Positions 35,937 through 45,810 of a stretch of 64,000 nucleotides of DNA are shown piece after piece. The stretch is from Saccharina japonica (taxonomy: Eukaryota; Sar; Phaeophyceae; Laminariales; Laminariaceae): positions 190,198 to 254,197 of the forward strand of contig MEHQ01004012.1 in the NCBI GenBank assembly GCA_008828725.1, given 5' to 3'. The position numbers were made by a program, and so were the translations under genes. Below the pieces are notes generated by a model, which was not told where the DNA came from, searched no databases, and saw nothing but the letters and a program-made list of their open reading frames with translations. Within the stretch, counting starts at the first letter, position 1; each line of letters opens with the position of its first letter.

Positions 35937-38053
35937 CGTCGTTGTTGTTGCTGTTGCTGTTGCTGTTGCTGTTGCCCGTTTCGCAGATTGAGCTCCACGA
36001 CATTCTAGAGGTGCTGTTGCTGTTGCTGTCGCTGTTGCTGTCGCTGTTGCTGTTGTTGTTGCTGTTGCTGTTGTTGTTGTTGTTGGCATTGCTGTTTTTC
36101 GCGTGGGGCTATTGATGCGGTCGGTGCTTGTCGGCGTTGGTGTCATCGTACTGTTAGGTATTGTCGGTGTTGTTGGCAAGTTGTTTCTGTTGTTTTCGTT
36201 GCGGCTGTTGGCGGTGACGTCATCTAAATTGTTGTCCGTGGCATTTCCGGTGTTGCCGTTATTGGTAGTGTTGCTGTTGTGTGCAGCGCGCAGATGCGGA
36301 TGGTGCTGGGGCTGTTGGCGTTGGAGGCATCGTCCCGTCGTACGCATATAGCTATTGTGAGTGCTGCTAGTGTTGGTGTTGGTGTCATCGTCTTTTCGTA
36401 CGCATATAGATGTTGTGGGTGCTGCTGGTGTTGGTGTTAGTGCTATATATAGGTGTCGTCGGTAGTGTCGTCGGTAGTGTGGTTGATCTTGCTGGTCTTG
36501 GTGCTGTCGCCCTTTTTGAGGTTGTTGGTTGATAACGGTCGGACCACGCCACGTTCATTCCCAATGAAGAGCGTTCGTGGTCTTCTGCCATACGGGACGG
36601 GGTCGGTTTGCCAAACCTGGAACTCACCCACCCCTCCTTTCCAAAGCTGTTGCACCACGGCACGTGCATTTCGAAGGCTTTTTTTTGCAGTGTTCTTCAC
36701 GGGCTAAGGGCCATTCTTCTCGAGCAACTTTTTTTCCAAAAATTCCAATGTTTTTTTTCCAAGAAAAACAGGAAAAACAGAAAACAATTCCATAGTTTGG
36801 AAATTTAACACATGGCAAAATGTTTGGAAGGCTTCGCATTCCAATACTTGAGAAAAAAAAGGGAAAAAATGGAAATACAGAAAATTGCGCGAAATCAATA
36901 TTGGAATTTTTGGAAATTCATGGCTCCGATATAAATGGTCCTAATTTAAAACCTTACGAAGTATCACGAGCGCGACGTCGTGGCGCGTACGTACGTAGTC
37001 CTGCACTGAATTTATTTTTTTATTTTTTGTGTTTTTTATTCATGTTTCCGTTCACGATCGGAATCAGGTTTGTGTGCTTGTGTGCCTTGTGACTGCGATG
37101 TTAAAGCCGCCGGAGACAGGACAGCCTCCGCAAAATAAGCTACGAGCTCGTAACATTTTATTTTATTTTATTTCGTGTTGCTTCTTTTTTTTTTGTTTTG
37201 TGATTGCGCTGCGATTAGAGCCACCAGGGACGGACGGCGTCCGCAACACAGCTCCCTTACCTTCTTTTTTGTTTACTGTTTTTGTTTTGTTTTGTCTTGT
37301 TTTTTTGAGCAGGAAGACCTGGTGGTGGACAAGCTCATCAGCATGGCTCCCGGACACTCGCCGCAGTTCGAGGAAGTCCTCCGGGGATGCTTGCAGCCGC
37401 GCCCCGAGCAGCGCCTCCGGCCTGAGGAACTCCTGGAGCTTGATTGGTTCCAGCGGTTCCGCCGCCCTGCTGGCGAAGAACAATATCAGGAACAGGAACA
37501 AGAGCAGGAACAAGGACAAGAACAGGGGCAAGAGCAGGACCAGGAACAGGACCAAGAACGGGCGCAAGAACAGGACCAAGAACAGGACCACGAACAGGGG
37601 CAAGAACAGGACCAAGAACAGGACCAAGAACGGGCGCAAGAACAGGACCAAGAACGGGAGCAAGAACAGGAGCAAGAGCAGGACCAAGAACGGGCGCAAG
37701 AACAGGACCAAGAACAGGACCAAGAACAGGGGCAAGAACAGGAAGAAGAGGACGACGCAGCCGTGCCTGTGGTTGTGGAGGAGGGGGAAGGAGAAGGAGT
37801 TCAGCAGACGGACGCCGTGGCGTCGGGGGATGCTGTGATAATCCTCCCCGCGCAGGGAGAGGCGGCGGGCGGGGGTGAAGCGCGAGGAGGCGGAGGAGGA
37901 GGAGGAGAAGTGCCCAGGGATGGTATGCATGAGGCATGGAAAGGATTCGATGCTGAGAGCGGGCAGAGTGGGGACGAGGGGGAGGAAACATGCGAGACAG
38001 CTGATGAAGATGAAGATGATGATGAGGATGATGATGATGGCGGCGAGCAGCAC
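24287..38053 (+). CDS. MAP-kinase-kinase-like protein kinase, 7 exons seen, C-terminus open
   Basis: Exons 24287-24577, 28226-28369, 29185-29301, 30181-30260, 32618-32675, 35271-35450 and 37313-38053 keep one frame. Kinase landmarks are in order: [12 protein letters not shown] (Gly loop), LLYAVKVF (ATP Lys), [20 protein letters not shown] (helix C), [30 protein letters not shown] (catalytic loop), [41 protein letters not shown] and [28 protein letters not shown] and VGTxxYMSPERL point to the MAPKK group. The N-terminus (97 residues) is unlike the metazoan docking region. After the kinase domain comes a Gln/Glu repeat of about 85 residues, then a Gly/Glu and Asp-rich tail. At 38053 a GTGAGT donor suggests one more exon; otherwise the frame runs into a SINE and stops at 38308. 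The intron 30261-32617 has a GC donor. Confidence 0.88.
25027..25056. repeat. CTG triplet tract
   Basis: Short TGC/CTG run in kinase intron 1, flanked by further imperfect CTG units near 24904. Confidence 0.75.
25740..25905 (-). repeat. ~170-base interspersed element, copy 1
   Basis: Read on the minus strand, it starts ATAAGAAAGCCAGACTGG and ends AATAAGAAATCCAGCCTGG, with a T/A-rich centre. The same order occurs on the plus strand at 31545-31705. Both lie in kinase introns. Confidence 0.65.
25941..26300 (+). mobile_element. tRNA-derived SINE (family S), near full length
   Basis: The head resembles a tRNA gene: GGTGGTTCAGCAGGTAACCA fits a Pol III A box and GGTTCGAGTCTC a B box, about 60 bases apart. 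It is followed by a body (GAGAGCGCATTTTGTAGC, ATCTTCTCGCGATAAAAATG, ACCCCGGATCTG) and a tail, GGGATGGAC plus an A-rich run at 26277-26300. It lies in kinase intron 1. Target-site duplications were not resolved. Confidence 0.8.
26585..26925 (-). mobile_element. tRNA-derived SINE (family S), second copy, convergent with the first
   Basis: The plus strand starts with a T-run of about 17 and the body in reverse, then ends in a reversed tRNA-like head (minus sense CCCCGGTGGTCTAACTGG and GGGGGTTCTATTC). The A box is well kept and the B box degenerate. Together with 25941-26300 it forms a tail-to-tail inverted pair in kinase intron 1. Confidence 0.78.
27369..27404. repeat. GTT triplet tract
   Basis: About twelve perfect GTT units in kinase intron 1. 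Confidence 0.9.
27745..28090 (+). repeat. Poly-C-tailed interspersed element, family A copy 3
   Basis: 5'-truncated relative to 2457-2990. It starts near GACATTAACTACC, shares GGCAAGGCACCCGCGAGGCA, AAATTAAATT and GTAGGGATGCGAGGGTCTA, and ends in a C-run. It is the most diverged of the four long copies, and lies just upstream of kinase exon 2. Confidence 0.8.
29600..29810 (+). repeat. Adjacent family B and family A tail copies
   Basis: A family B unit (GATAGGGATGCGTGGTCAAT at about 29608) is followed by a family A tail (GCTTGGTGCAAGCAGTGTC to ATGAGTAC) and a run of about 20 C, in kinase intron 3. Confidence 0.78.
29815..30055 (+). repeat. Tandem duplication, period ~143 bases, with C-runs
   Basis: The block TTGCGCCATCTGCGGTCGGC ... 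GAGCTTCGTCCGACCAACT ... TTCGTCTCTC plus a C-run occurs at about 29818-29912 and 29958-30053 with few differences. It lies just before the kinase catalytic-loop exon. Confidence 0.85.
30340..30765. repeat. Minisatellite, TTGGCCGCCGACTAG unit
   Basis: About 20 imperfect copies of a 20-24 base unit built on AGTTGGCCGCCGACTAGTTG, in kinase intron 4, about 80 bases after the catalytic-loop exon. Confidence 0.92.
30766..31544. other. Intron sequence, nothing recognised
   Basis: AT-richer part of kinase intron 4 with no open frame, tandem repeat or known element that I can support. Confidence 0.5.
31545..31705 (+). repeat. ~160-base interspersed element, copy 2
   Basis: Partner of 25740-25905 in the opposite orientation: ATAAGAAAGACAGGCTGG at one end and AAATAAGAAATCCGGCCTGG near the other, followed by GGTGTCCTG in both copies. 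Confidence 0.65.
31699..31811. mobile_element. Small MITE-like element
   Basis: Terminal inverted repeats of about 28 bases: ATTACGGGGGAACGTAG ... CAGGACC on the left and GGTCCTGTTTTCTATG ... CCCCGTAAT on the right, around an A/T-rich core of about 50 bases. A similar end fragment (TACGGGGGACCGTAGTAGAG) lies near 39428. Confidence 0.6.
32975..33108 (-). repeat. SINE body fragment (family S)
   Basis: Plus-strand words CCCATTTATTATCTTCGCCC, GTCGTAACTCAGATCCGGGG and AGTAGGCTCTTCTC match the body of the SINEs at 25941 and 26585. The head is missing. Located in kinase intron 5. Confidence 0.75.
33109..34430. other. Intron sequence without recognised features
   Basis: Part of kinase intron 5. It has only short CAG/CTG runs (33398-33410 and 33586-33600) and a G-run near 34040. 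No exon fits the kinase frame here. Confidence 0.5.
34440..35145. repeat. Minisatellite, GGGAAACCTTGGGATT family
   Basis: About 700 bases of imperfect repeats of the words CCTTGGGAAACC and TTGGGATTTATCGGG, with a higher-order unit of about 30 bases at 34740-34850 and a longer one at 34850-35070. It leaves long open frames in several phases that are repeat artefacts. It ends about 125 bases before kinase exon 6, followed by a CT run at 35155-35190. Confidence 0.9.
35455..36100. repeat. Large GTT/CTG triplet array
   Basis: Starts immediately after the kinase exon 6 donor. The longest pure stretch is TTG at about 35844-35938, then CTG-TTG mixed units. A copied exon piece lies inside at 35974-36012. 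The sequence GGTGTAGATATCGATG and relatives recur about every 50-240 bases within the array. Confidence 0.9.
35974..36012 (+). repeat. Copy of the 3' end of kinase exon 6 inside the triplet array
   Basis: About 39 bases identical to the end of exon 6 and its donor (35414-35453), including TTTCGCAGATTGAGC and CATTCTAGAGGTGC. It reads acceptor-like TTTCGCAG, then 24 bases encoding IELHDILE, then GTGCTG, so it looks like a miniature exon. Confidence 0.85.
37488..37745 (+). repeat. In-frame Gln/Glu-rich coding repeat of the kinase
   Basis: Imperfect units of CAGGACCAAGAA, CAAGAACGGGCG and CAAGAACAGG inside exon 7, encoding EQDQEQ and ERAQEQ units. The DNA is also low complexity in the other five frames, so long shadow frames are expected. 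Confidence 0.9.
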
Positions 38054-38104
38054 GTGAGTGACAGCAGCGTGAAACTACTTATGGATGCCCTTTTGAGCAA
38101 AAAT

Positions 38105-38310
38105 GCATTTTTTCTTTTTTTGTTCGTTTTGTTTTTTCCCACCCCATTTATTTTTCGCCGCCCTTCTTGCTCCTGCCCCCTCCTAGTCGTAACTGAGATC
38201 CGGGGTAACATAGCAGGCTCTTCTCCCCCCTCCCCACCTCGGCACGTGCCTTGCGTTTTTATCGCGAGAACGGTTCAGCGCTTTTTTCCCTCGTCGACTC
38301 GCGCCTAAAT
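38105..38310 (-). repeat. SINE body fragment (family S) after the kinase exon
   Basis: Plus-strand words CCCATTTATTTTTCGCCGCC, GTCGTAACTGAGATCCGGGG and TTTTTATCGCGAGAACGG match the SINE body. Reading the kinase frame past 38053 would run into it, which supports splicing at 38053. Confidence 0.78.
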
Positions 38311-38407
38311 ACAAAATATTGAAAAAAATAGAATTGTCTAAACATTTTTTTGAAATATATTGGGAGACCGCGGGTTGATTGACCCTCGGACTGACTGCCC
38401 CCCAACC

Positions 38408-38800
38408 CATGTCGGCCTGGTCGGTCGAAACCCTGCGTGCTCTGTTCCGGCATTGTAGGGATGCGAGGGTCTATGGTCATACGACTACGGCCATGCATGG
38501 CATGAGTGAACCCCCCCTCTAGACTACAGCTACTGCTAACCTTGTAGTACGTATAGTGGGGGCAAAACGAAAATATGCATTGACGTACCACAAAAAGACC
38601 CCGTTTCGTGTATAGAGTTTGACCGCCTGGACTGACCTCCCCCTACACTAAAAATAGCTTAGTAAGGCCAAGAAGAGGGCTTGACGCCTGGTTGGTGAAA
38701 ACCCAACGTGCTCCGTCTCGGCATTGCAGGGATGCGAGGGTTTATGGTCATACGACTACGGCCGTGCACGATATGAGTACCCCCCCCCCCCCCCCAAACA
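38408..38800 (+). repeat. Two family A tail copies
   Basis: Tails at 38410-38515 and 38676-38795, each with GGGATGCGAGGGT followed by ATACGACTACGGCC and GCATGAGTG or ATGAGTAC plus a C-run. The second C-run is about 18 long. Confidence 0.78.
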
Positions 38801-39605
38801 AATAGGTCCGCTACTTATGTACTGCTATACAACATTTTGCCCATATGAGAGTAACCCTCGCCGTCACAAAACTCCTGTCTTCTACTCCGACACAGCATAT
38901 TTGCCCCGTGAGGGCACTCTCCCTGGTTCGTTGTTTTTCCTTTTTTGTTGTGTGTGTTGGGGCGCATTTGGGCATCTGGAGAGGATCGGACCAGGGCACG
39001 GACGATAAGACGTCGATAATAATGAGTTTGGTGCGTACGTACGTGCGGTATACTCGTGCGAGGTAAAAAGGAGCCTGGACGCCGACACAAGCGGGCCGGA
39101 CGCTTTCAAGCGGCTTCTTCGCTTGATGGGCAGTTTATTGTCATCACGGAGACGGAAATGCCTCGTTTGATAGACGTCGGGCTTTTGGATTGTCGAATGC
39201 AAGTCTTTTCTCTGATTGTATGTTCGGGCTTTTCGAGTTGTAGTTTCTAGCGCTTCCAGGCTCCGAACATGTACACAATTGCAAGTACACGTGTACAGCA
39301 CACAGCAGTCCCTTCTCTTTGACCCCTCAAACACTTCAACGTTTTTTTTTGGGTACAAACTACTTGCAATTAGCGTGGTCCACGTTTTCAGTATAATAGT
39401 TAAGACCTTCAGGACTAGTATTATTAGTACGGGGGACCGTAGTAGAGTAAACACTAGGGGGCCTACGGCACACGCAAAAAAAACTACCAGGAATATCAAG
39501 GGCGCACAAAAAAAAAAGTTATCGACACCACCCCCCCCCCCCTATATTGGAGGGAAGAACCGGACCGTTGTGATCCCAGAAAACAATATGTCCACTTTTA
39601 TTTTT
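38801..39605. other. Intergenic, no supported gene
   Basis: Contains the fragment ACAAACTACTTGCAATTAGC (39355), also present near 32030, and part of the MITE end seen at 31699. No coding region could be supported on either strand. Confidence 0.5.
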
Positions 39606-39609
39606 TTAA

Positions 39610-39998
39610 ACCCCAGATCATTTGTGCGGGGTGGAGAACCTTCGCTCGGCGCAAGGGGAATGGTCGTATCACGTAGTGTTAATATGGTAAGGCATCCGCG
39701 AGGTAGTTACATAGTAAAACCCATTGCTGTCTCCCGAAGTGGCCACACCAGAAATTAAATTAACTCATTGAAGCTGTCGTCCATATGCAAGTCCGCCTCA
39801 GAGGCGGGTCTTAGCAGGATGCAGCTCACCCTCCATGCGACTCGCCCAATACCTCACGGCGTTTCGCGCTTGGTGCAAGCAATGTCTGCCTGGTTGGTGA
39901 AAACCCAACGCGCTCCGTCCCGGCATTGTAGGGATGCGAGGGTCTATGGTCATATGACTACGGCCGTGCACGACATGAGTACACCCCCCCCCCCCCCC
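39610..39998 (+). repeat. Poly-C-tailed interspersed element, family A copy 4
   Basis: Closest to copies 1 and 2: ATCATTTGTGCGGGG, GGTAAGGCATCCGCGAGG, CCATATGCAAGTCCGCCTCA, GTAGGGATGCGAGGGTCTA and ATGAGTACA plus a long C-run. It ends at two undetermined bases (40001-40002), so the tail may be collapsed. Confidence 0.85.
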
Positions 39999-40002
39999 AC
40001 CN

Positions 40003-41010
40003 NCGGAAAAAAAATAGGGGGGGGTCTCTAAAACCAAGTTAAAAAAGGGAACAAAAAACGAAAAATAAATGGTTTTCGCTCATTTCGTCCTGTGATCACA
40101 GCGATCCGGTTTGTTTTTCATTCTGACCTTCCTACGTGTGTTGTGTCGTTTTCTCTTTTTTTTTTACGCCCCTGGGAATATATTTACCTATTTTTACTGA
40201 CAATATTTGGTCCGGGTGGATACTATATGTTAAAAATAAATTAAAAATAACAGCTGTGAGATCGAAGATTTCGTCGAAACTCATCTTTGCTAGCTGAGTG
40301 TAATACTTCGATCGCGCGTACTTAGGGGTCTTATATGTCCTCATGCAGGATGTACATCCCGTATGAGGGGGGATACACTCTGAGGCTGTGGAATTCAGTA
40401 AGCGTGTGTCTATTTGTGGGGGGGAAAAATAAAATGAAATACGTAAAATAGTCTGAAATAAACATATGCTATCGTAGTTATATTGGATTCTCTTCGGCCC
40501 GATTGTCGGTCCGACCTTAACAAAAAAACTAGTTACGACACGGGCGGGCGTCTATTTTATGTTCGCTGCCGATCGGAATGGTAAACGTTGGGCGCAAGTA
40601 CCGGCCAGCCGTTACAACATATGCCACACATAGGATAGATCACGATCTACTATTAATACAGTTGTATGATAGGCCGTCTAAATCCCATGATCTGATATTT
40701 GACAGTTTTTAGATGTTGTGTGAGAGCCGTACGTATAATAGAGATGCCCACCCCAGGAAACCCGGCAAACGCTTTCGCAAGACCCGTGCCAATCAAACAG
40801 ATGGCACCAAGCAAACGTAGTCTACAAGTAGTGAGTGGTAGATAGTAAATATACTATTATAGCCATCGGAGGTGTCTATTTGCCTCGAAAATGTCTAGAT
40901 AATGAAATGGGGCGGGAATATGATTTGTCCAACCATGTACCTGAACCACTCCTCTCCCCCTCTTTATGATATTTTTTCTCAGATGAATTAACTAGTTATA
41001 CGTAGAGCGT
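40003..41010. other. Intergenic, AT-rich, nothing recognised
   Basis: No supported open frame, repeat family or RNA gene. Short A/T runs only. Confidence 0.5.
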
Positions 41011-41460
41011 TGCAATTAACCCTCTGCTTGCCCTTTTACCGACTGATCTGGCGTTGTCTTTGTCCTATACCAGTATCCTTTTTGCTCGTGTTTTGGTGTT
41101 GTTTTCGTTTCTACGCCACTTCTCCCGCGTGTGTGGGCAGTGCTGCTGCTGCTGCTGCTGCTGCTGACCAGCGACGACGTTTTTTGCCGTCTTGCCAAAA
41201 CACCAGCACGCCGTCAAATATTGCATACTACTCCTGAAACCGATTGCTCTTATCTGATCTGGTCTGATCTTCCCCCCTCTGCTTGTCGTCGTTTTTCACT
41301 TTTGTTTTTGCTTATATGTATACCCCCCCCCCCTCCCCGTGTGTGGACACTGCTGCTTCTGCTGCTGCTGCTGCTTTTACTGGCACTGTTTTTGCTGCGA
41401 CCTCTGCTGCTGCGACTTCTGCTGCTGCTCCGCTGCTGTCCTGCTGCTGCTGTAGCGATG

Positions 41461-41675
41461 GGAGCATGAGCGACCCAGACGCCGACGCAGACGTTGGTGG
41501 GGATGGGAGGGACTTCGACACGGACGTTGGTGGGGATGGAAGGGACTTCGACACAGACGTTGGTGGGGATGGGAGGGACTTCGACACAGACTTTGACGTC
41601 GACTTCCTGGCGTTTCCGGACTTCGAAAACAAAGCGCAAGCTGAGCAGAATCGGGCCGACGCCGCTCTTTTGTGA
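41461..41675 (+). CDS. Possible terminal exon with DGRDFDTDV repeats
   Basis: After a CTG-rich stretch and a possible acceptor (GTAG at 41452-41455) the frame encodes SDPDADADVG, three near-identical 13-residue units of the type GGDGRDFDTDV, then FDVDFLAFPDFENKAQAEQN and a stop. Codon choice and the ordered end look coding. It could be the last exon of the kinase, although the phase needs one further unseen exon, or part of another gene. Function unknown. Confidence 0.35.
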
Positions 41676-42164
41676 GCGGCACGTGGTGTCGTGACAACGG
41701 ACCGACAGGAAGGAGGGATGTACGGGGAGGGGGGGGGGGGGTCAGGGTCAGGGTCGTTTTCTCACGTCCTCACGCAGGTTGTGGGGACTTTTTGTGTTTA
41801 TAATGGGCGGAGTAACATCTGCAATCACTCACGGTGCGTGTTATGGTTTTATAAAGTGAAGCTACGTATGGCGTTTGTTGTTCTCGGCGACGTTTCGTGA
41901 AGCAGTCGGCGTGGACGGACGTAATAATCAGGTAGAGCTATGTACGTATATACATACCATACCTCCCGTCGCCAACGCGGACGTACGTAAAAATCGGGTA
42001 GAGCTACGTACATACCTCCCCTCAGATACCCGATGCGTTTTTTTTTTTTTTTACTGCTTGTTTTGTGCTGTTGTTCTTTGTCTGTCTTTGGTGTGTGCGT
42101 TGCTGCGTTTTTCGGTATGGACATCTACCTTCGGCCCTACGCCGTCGTTTCAAGCCCCCCCCCC

Positions 42165-42358
42165 CGCGGTCGGTGCTCCGTCTCGAAAGGGATGCGTGGT
42201 CAATGGTCAAATGACTAAGGCAAGCAACAAATGAGTACGCCCCCCCCCCCCCCCCCCGCGGTCGGGGCTCCGTCTCGAAAGGGATGCGTGGTCAATGGTC
42301 AAATGACTAAGGCAAGCAACAAATGAGGAAGCCCCCCCCCCCCCCCCCCCCCCCGCGG
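42165..42358 (+). repeat. Tandem family B elements with long C-runs
   Basis: Two almost identical units at 42165-42255 and 42256-42355: CGGTCGG-GCTCCGTCTCG, AAGGGATGCGTGGTCAATGG, GACTAAGGCAAGCAACAAAT, then GAGTACG or GAGGAAG followed by 18-23 C. Each C-run is followed by GCGGTCG. Confidence 0.85.
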
Positions 42359-43020
42359 TCGTATTTTAGGCTATTAGCGCCGCGAAATAATTACCGCCAA
42401 GGCTACATAACTTTCTTGCGGAAGTAAGGGATAGCAGTGTTTGCTTTGAGCGCGCAACCGGCGCCCTTGCTCGACCAACGCGACTGCTGTCCCCCCCCTC
42501 TCCGCGATCGCATCTCGCCTGCAGTGCTGCCCGCAGCTATATCGCAGAGATGCAAAGGAAGGACGTGTACCATAGCTACGTTCCTTTGTAACATTATCGA
42601 GCTATTAGTATCAATAGTACATAGACCAGGTATAATAATATAATAATACGTAAACGTATGCAGTGGTGGTTGTGGTTTAAAGAAAATAACCGCTGTACTA
42701 GCCTCGCGTGTCGACCCTTGGGTTGGCGGAAGCGGCGGCAATTTTATGCCGTTTTTTTTCAATTCTCGATTTTACGCCGATGAGGTTTGCCAGTGTAATG
42801 TGGCTGTGGCGTCCTACTCGATGCGAGAGCTGCCGCTGTCTCGACCGGGCGCCCGGCACCTCTTGGACTCTCGAGCAAACACTTGTTTTTTTTTGTTTCC
42901 GTGTCTACGATGCGGGTGGTTGCGTGCCCTGCGCGATACGTTATTTTTTACGTAGCGCCTGTCCCTTTCAGCGACGATCGGAGGGGGAACGCAGGGTAGG
43001 ACGGTCTGTTTGGACGCCGA
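42359..43020. other. Intergenic, no supported gene
   Basis: There is a good-looking acceptor (CCTGTCCCTTTCAG at 42981) but no exon chain could be built. Open frames here lack recognisable domains. Confidence 0.4.
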
Positions 43021-43340
43021 GCGGTGTTATTCGAGAGGGACTGGAGCTGCTGCTGCTGCTGCTGCTGTGGTGAGGCTGCCGAGGCGTACATAGTTGTCAG
43101 TGTGTGGATGGAGATGGGGGTGGGGGGGGCAGGGAGGGAGGGAGGGGGGGCTTGGAGATTGTGTGTGTTACGTATGGCCTTTGTTTTTGTTGTGGCTGGC
43201 TGATGCGGATTCGAAGACGTGGTTTAAGTTGTTTTGTGGTTGTTGTGTGTTGCCGACTGGGGAAGGTAGTAGCGCAGACGGAGGCACCTGGCGTTCGTGC
43301 CGGAAGCTCGGGTTCAGTCACAGGAGGCTGCCTGGTGCTG

Positions 43341-43375
<35 letters not shown>

Positions 43376-43402
43376 ATGGCTGTTGCTGCTTCTGCTGCCG
43401 CC

Positions 43403-43443
<41 letters not shown>

Positions 43444-43775
43444 GCTGCTTAGATGCTGCCGGAAATTTAGCGAAGGGCTCAACATTTTTTGCGGTTTTAG
43501 AGTTTTTTGTTTCTAGGCGCCTGCCTGACCTTCTTTTGGTTCCTCCGCCATGACGTGCTCGACACAGAATGGTTGACGAGTGAAAACCCCCCAAAAAAGA
43601 GGACGGTGACGCAGAAGGGCAAGTGCTGTGACATGTGACATGGGTAAATATAGGACAGTAACAGCTTCGAGACGGCGACGGCGGTGGCGGCGGGGGCGGA
43701 GGGGCGTGCGAGTCGCTTTGGCGGACCGCGCTTCTTCTTCTTCTTCTGCTGCTGCTGCTGCTGCTGCTGTCAGGG
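43021..43775. repeat. Clustered CTG/GCT triplet tracts
   Basis: Tracts at about 43047-43071, 43335-43375, 43395-43447 and 43736-43770, in otherwise unremarkable sequence. They produce Leu, Ala, Cys or Ser homopolymer frames on both strands. Confidence 0.85.
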
Positions 43776-45439
43776 GCAAAATATGAATAGTCGGCGCCGT
43801 GAAAAACGGGCAGGCCTGCTTTTTGGTAGGGACGAGTTTTCAAACATTTTCATTGACTGCGCGATGAAACGGTGGTTCGGCGAGTGGGTGCTTCGGTTGG
43901 CCGGCCCGCTATTACGGCTCTTCCAAGGATTGGTTGTCCCGGCAGGATTTTTTTTTGTCTTCCTATCTCGGGGTCTGAAAACGGGGCGAAAGACGTCGCC
44001 CTGACGCTCTTCCTTGTATTTTACGCTTTTTTATTTCAGGGTCGGGGTGGGGATGAGGGTGGGGTGGAGTGGCGGGCGGGCTGATGTATCTGGTTCCGGC
44101 CGCCGCTCCGGTAATCGACTCACAGGACCCACGACTCAGACAACTCAACATAGCGTGTACCCAGTACGTACCCGGGACGAGCGAGAAACACTGTGCAAAC
44201 CGCCTGCATCGATAGGGATCCGGCACTGTGTGTCGTGAAACGGGAGGCCAATCAAAGGTTGACAGACGGCAATGGTTGAGTGCAGATGAACATATGGGAA
44301 GCACTCTCATCCGATCGATTTTTCGTCGCCAACATTGCGCGGTGGGGGAAGGAGGGCGGGTCTGGGCGGGTGGGTGGATAGGTGGGTGAGGGGGGGGCTG
44401 TTTGACCAGCGGGGCAGCGGTTGGCTGATCTTGCCGTTCTCGTGGACATGTGTGTGATCGATTTATGTCGCCCGGGATTGATCGCTAGAAGAAAGGTACA
44501 CTGGGGAAGCTCTTTATCGCCAGAAGGAAGGTACACCGGAGAAGCTCTTGTTAATGGGTGAATTATGGTGCGCGACCCACGAGTGCTAACCGTACCAATT
44601 GTCATTTTAATTCACCTCTGTACCGCTACATAAGCGGACGTGATTATTCAAACACACAACAAGCAGACCGACTTGAGCGTGCATTTTAACGATCTCCTCG
44701 AAGTTCTACGCGTTGAGTTGTCCTCAAATAAATGTGCTGGGTCTTGTTGTAGTGATCTCGTCCTCAAAGCCCCTGCGTGTTGTGATGGCACGTTCGCCGC
44801 CCGCGAATTTATGTGCTTCCTGCGCGACATGATGCACCCCCCCTGAGCAACGCCGTCTAAGAATGGGTGTGCTGGTAAGCCAGGCAGCTGGGCGCGTTGG
44901 TGAGGATGATCTGGGGTCACCCGTAGTCCGTACTCGCTCTTCCCGCGAAATCGGCGTCTACTTTGTTTGCACTCTTAACAACGTATCCGCCCGTGAATCA
45001 GTAGCAGCAGCAGCAGCAATTGTTGTATTTTTTTCGTTTTTGGCGTTGTTGATGCCCTTGCACCTATTTTCCCCTTTTTTCGAGCTGCTCTTGCAACATG
45101 GGGCTTGCTCTGATAGGATGCGCTCACTTAAACCCCGCGAGTGGTCTTACGAGTAACTTTGACTAATTCATTATTTTCCAGAGCCACAATTGCCATGCGC
45201 TCGACTCGAGCATGCCCTGGTATACCTTTACCCCCTACTATACGCGCGTTAAAAATCAATCCATATGCAAGCACATCTACCATATACCGGGGTGGGGGGA
45301 GTCAAGACACGTGCCCATGGCTCGTTCAGGAGGTAACTCCACGCGGGTTGACCTGTTGTTGGAAGGTAAAGTGCCGACAAAAGCAATCCGAACCATACGG
45401 TAACTATATAGAAATATCTATAAACTCGTGTGGGCTGGT

Positions 45440-45810
45440 GGGTGTTACATGGGGCCGCCAGATATCGCCATGGAGGTGCGATGGCGTCGCCATGGAAACT
45501 CCATGTCGACTCCATGGAGCAAATATGTCAGGAGACGGCACTTTCACCCCTTGACTGACGGCAATTTGTCTTTTTTTATCCTTGACTGACGCTAAACTAC
45601 TAGGTTTTAGTGTGCAACACTCGGATCCACACCCTTGACCGATGCCCGTTTTTCCTTGACTGACCGTCTCCTGACATATTTGCCATGGAGGCTCCACGGT
45701 GACACCACGAAGTCGCCATGAAGTCGCCATGGGGTCGCCACGGGGTCGTCATAGCGATTGCTGCAAAACAACCATGGCATCGAGACAAACCTGTGCTTAA
45801 TAAATAAGTA
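45440..45810. repeat. CCATGG-based array, short outlier
   Basis: Repeated GTCGCCATGG and TCCATGG words with diverged stretches between. Its edges (GGGCTGGTGGGTG near 45431, GACAAACCTGTGCTTAA near 45783) recur at the far edge of the larger array (GGGCTGGTCGGTGG near 48198, GACAAACCTGTGCTTAA near 48011). Confidence 0.75.

Noticed and set aside
35564-36347. Poly-Gln, poly-Asn and poly-Thr minus frames
   Set aside because: They are triplet array translations in a kinase intron. All six frames stay open.
37163-38053. 296-residue and 217-residue minus-strand frames opposite kinase exon 7
   Set aside because: They are shadows of the CAG/GAA-type coding repeat, made of Leu/Phe or Pro/Val periodic sequence with no domain.
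43684-44004. Possible exon with FSNIFIDCAMKRWFGEWVLR
   Set aside because: Composition is plausible and an acceptor-like TGTCAG precedes it, but there is no partner exon, domain or phase support. Left out as a gene.
44640-44846. Frame QTDLSVHFNDLLEVLRVELS ending near 44846
   Set aside because: Ordered-looking but isolated, with no promoter, splice chain or known motif. I cannot separate it from chance.
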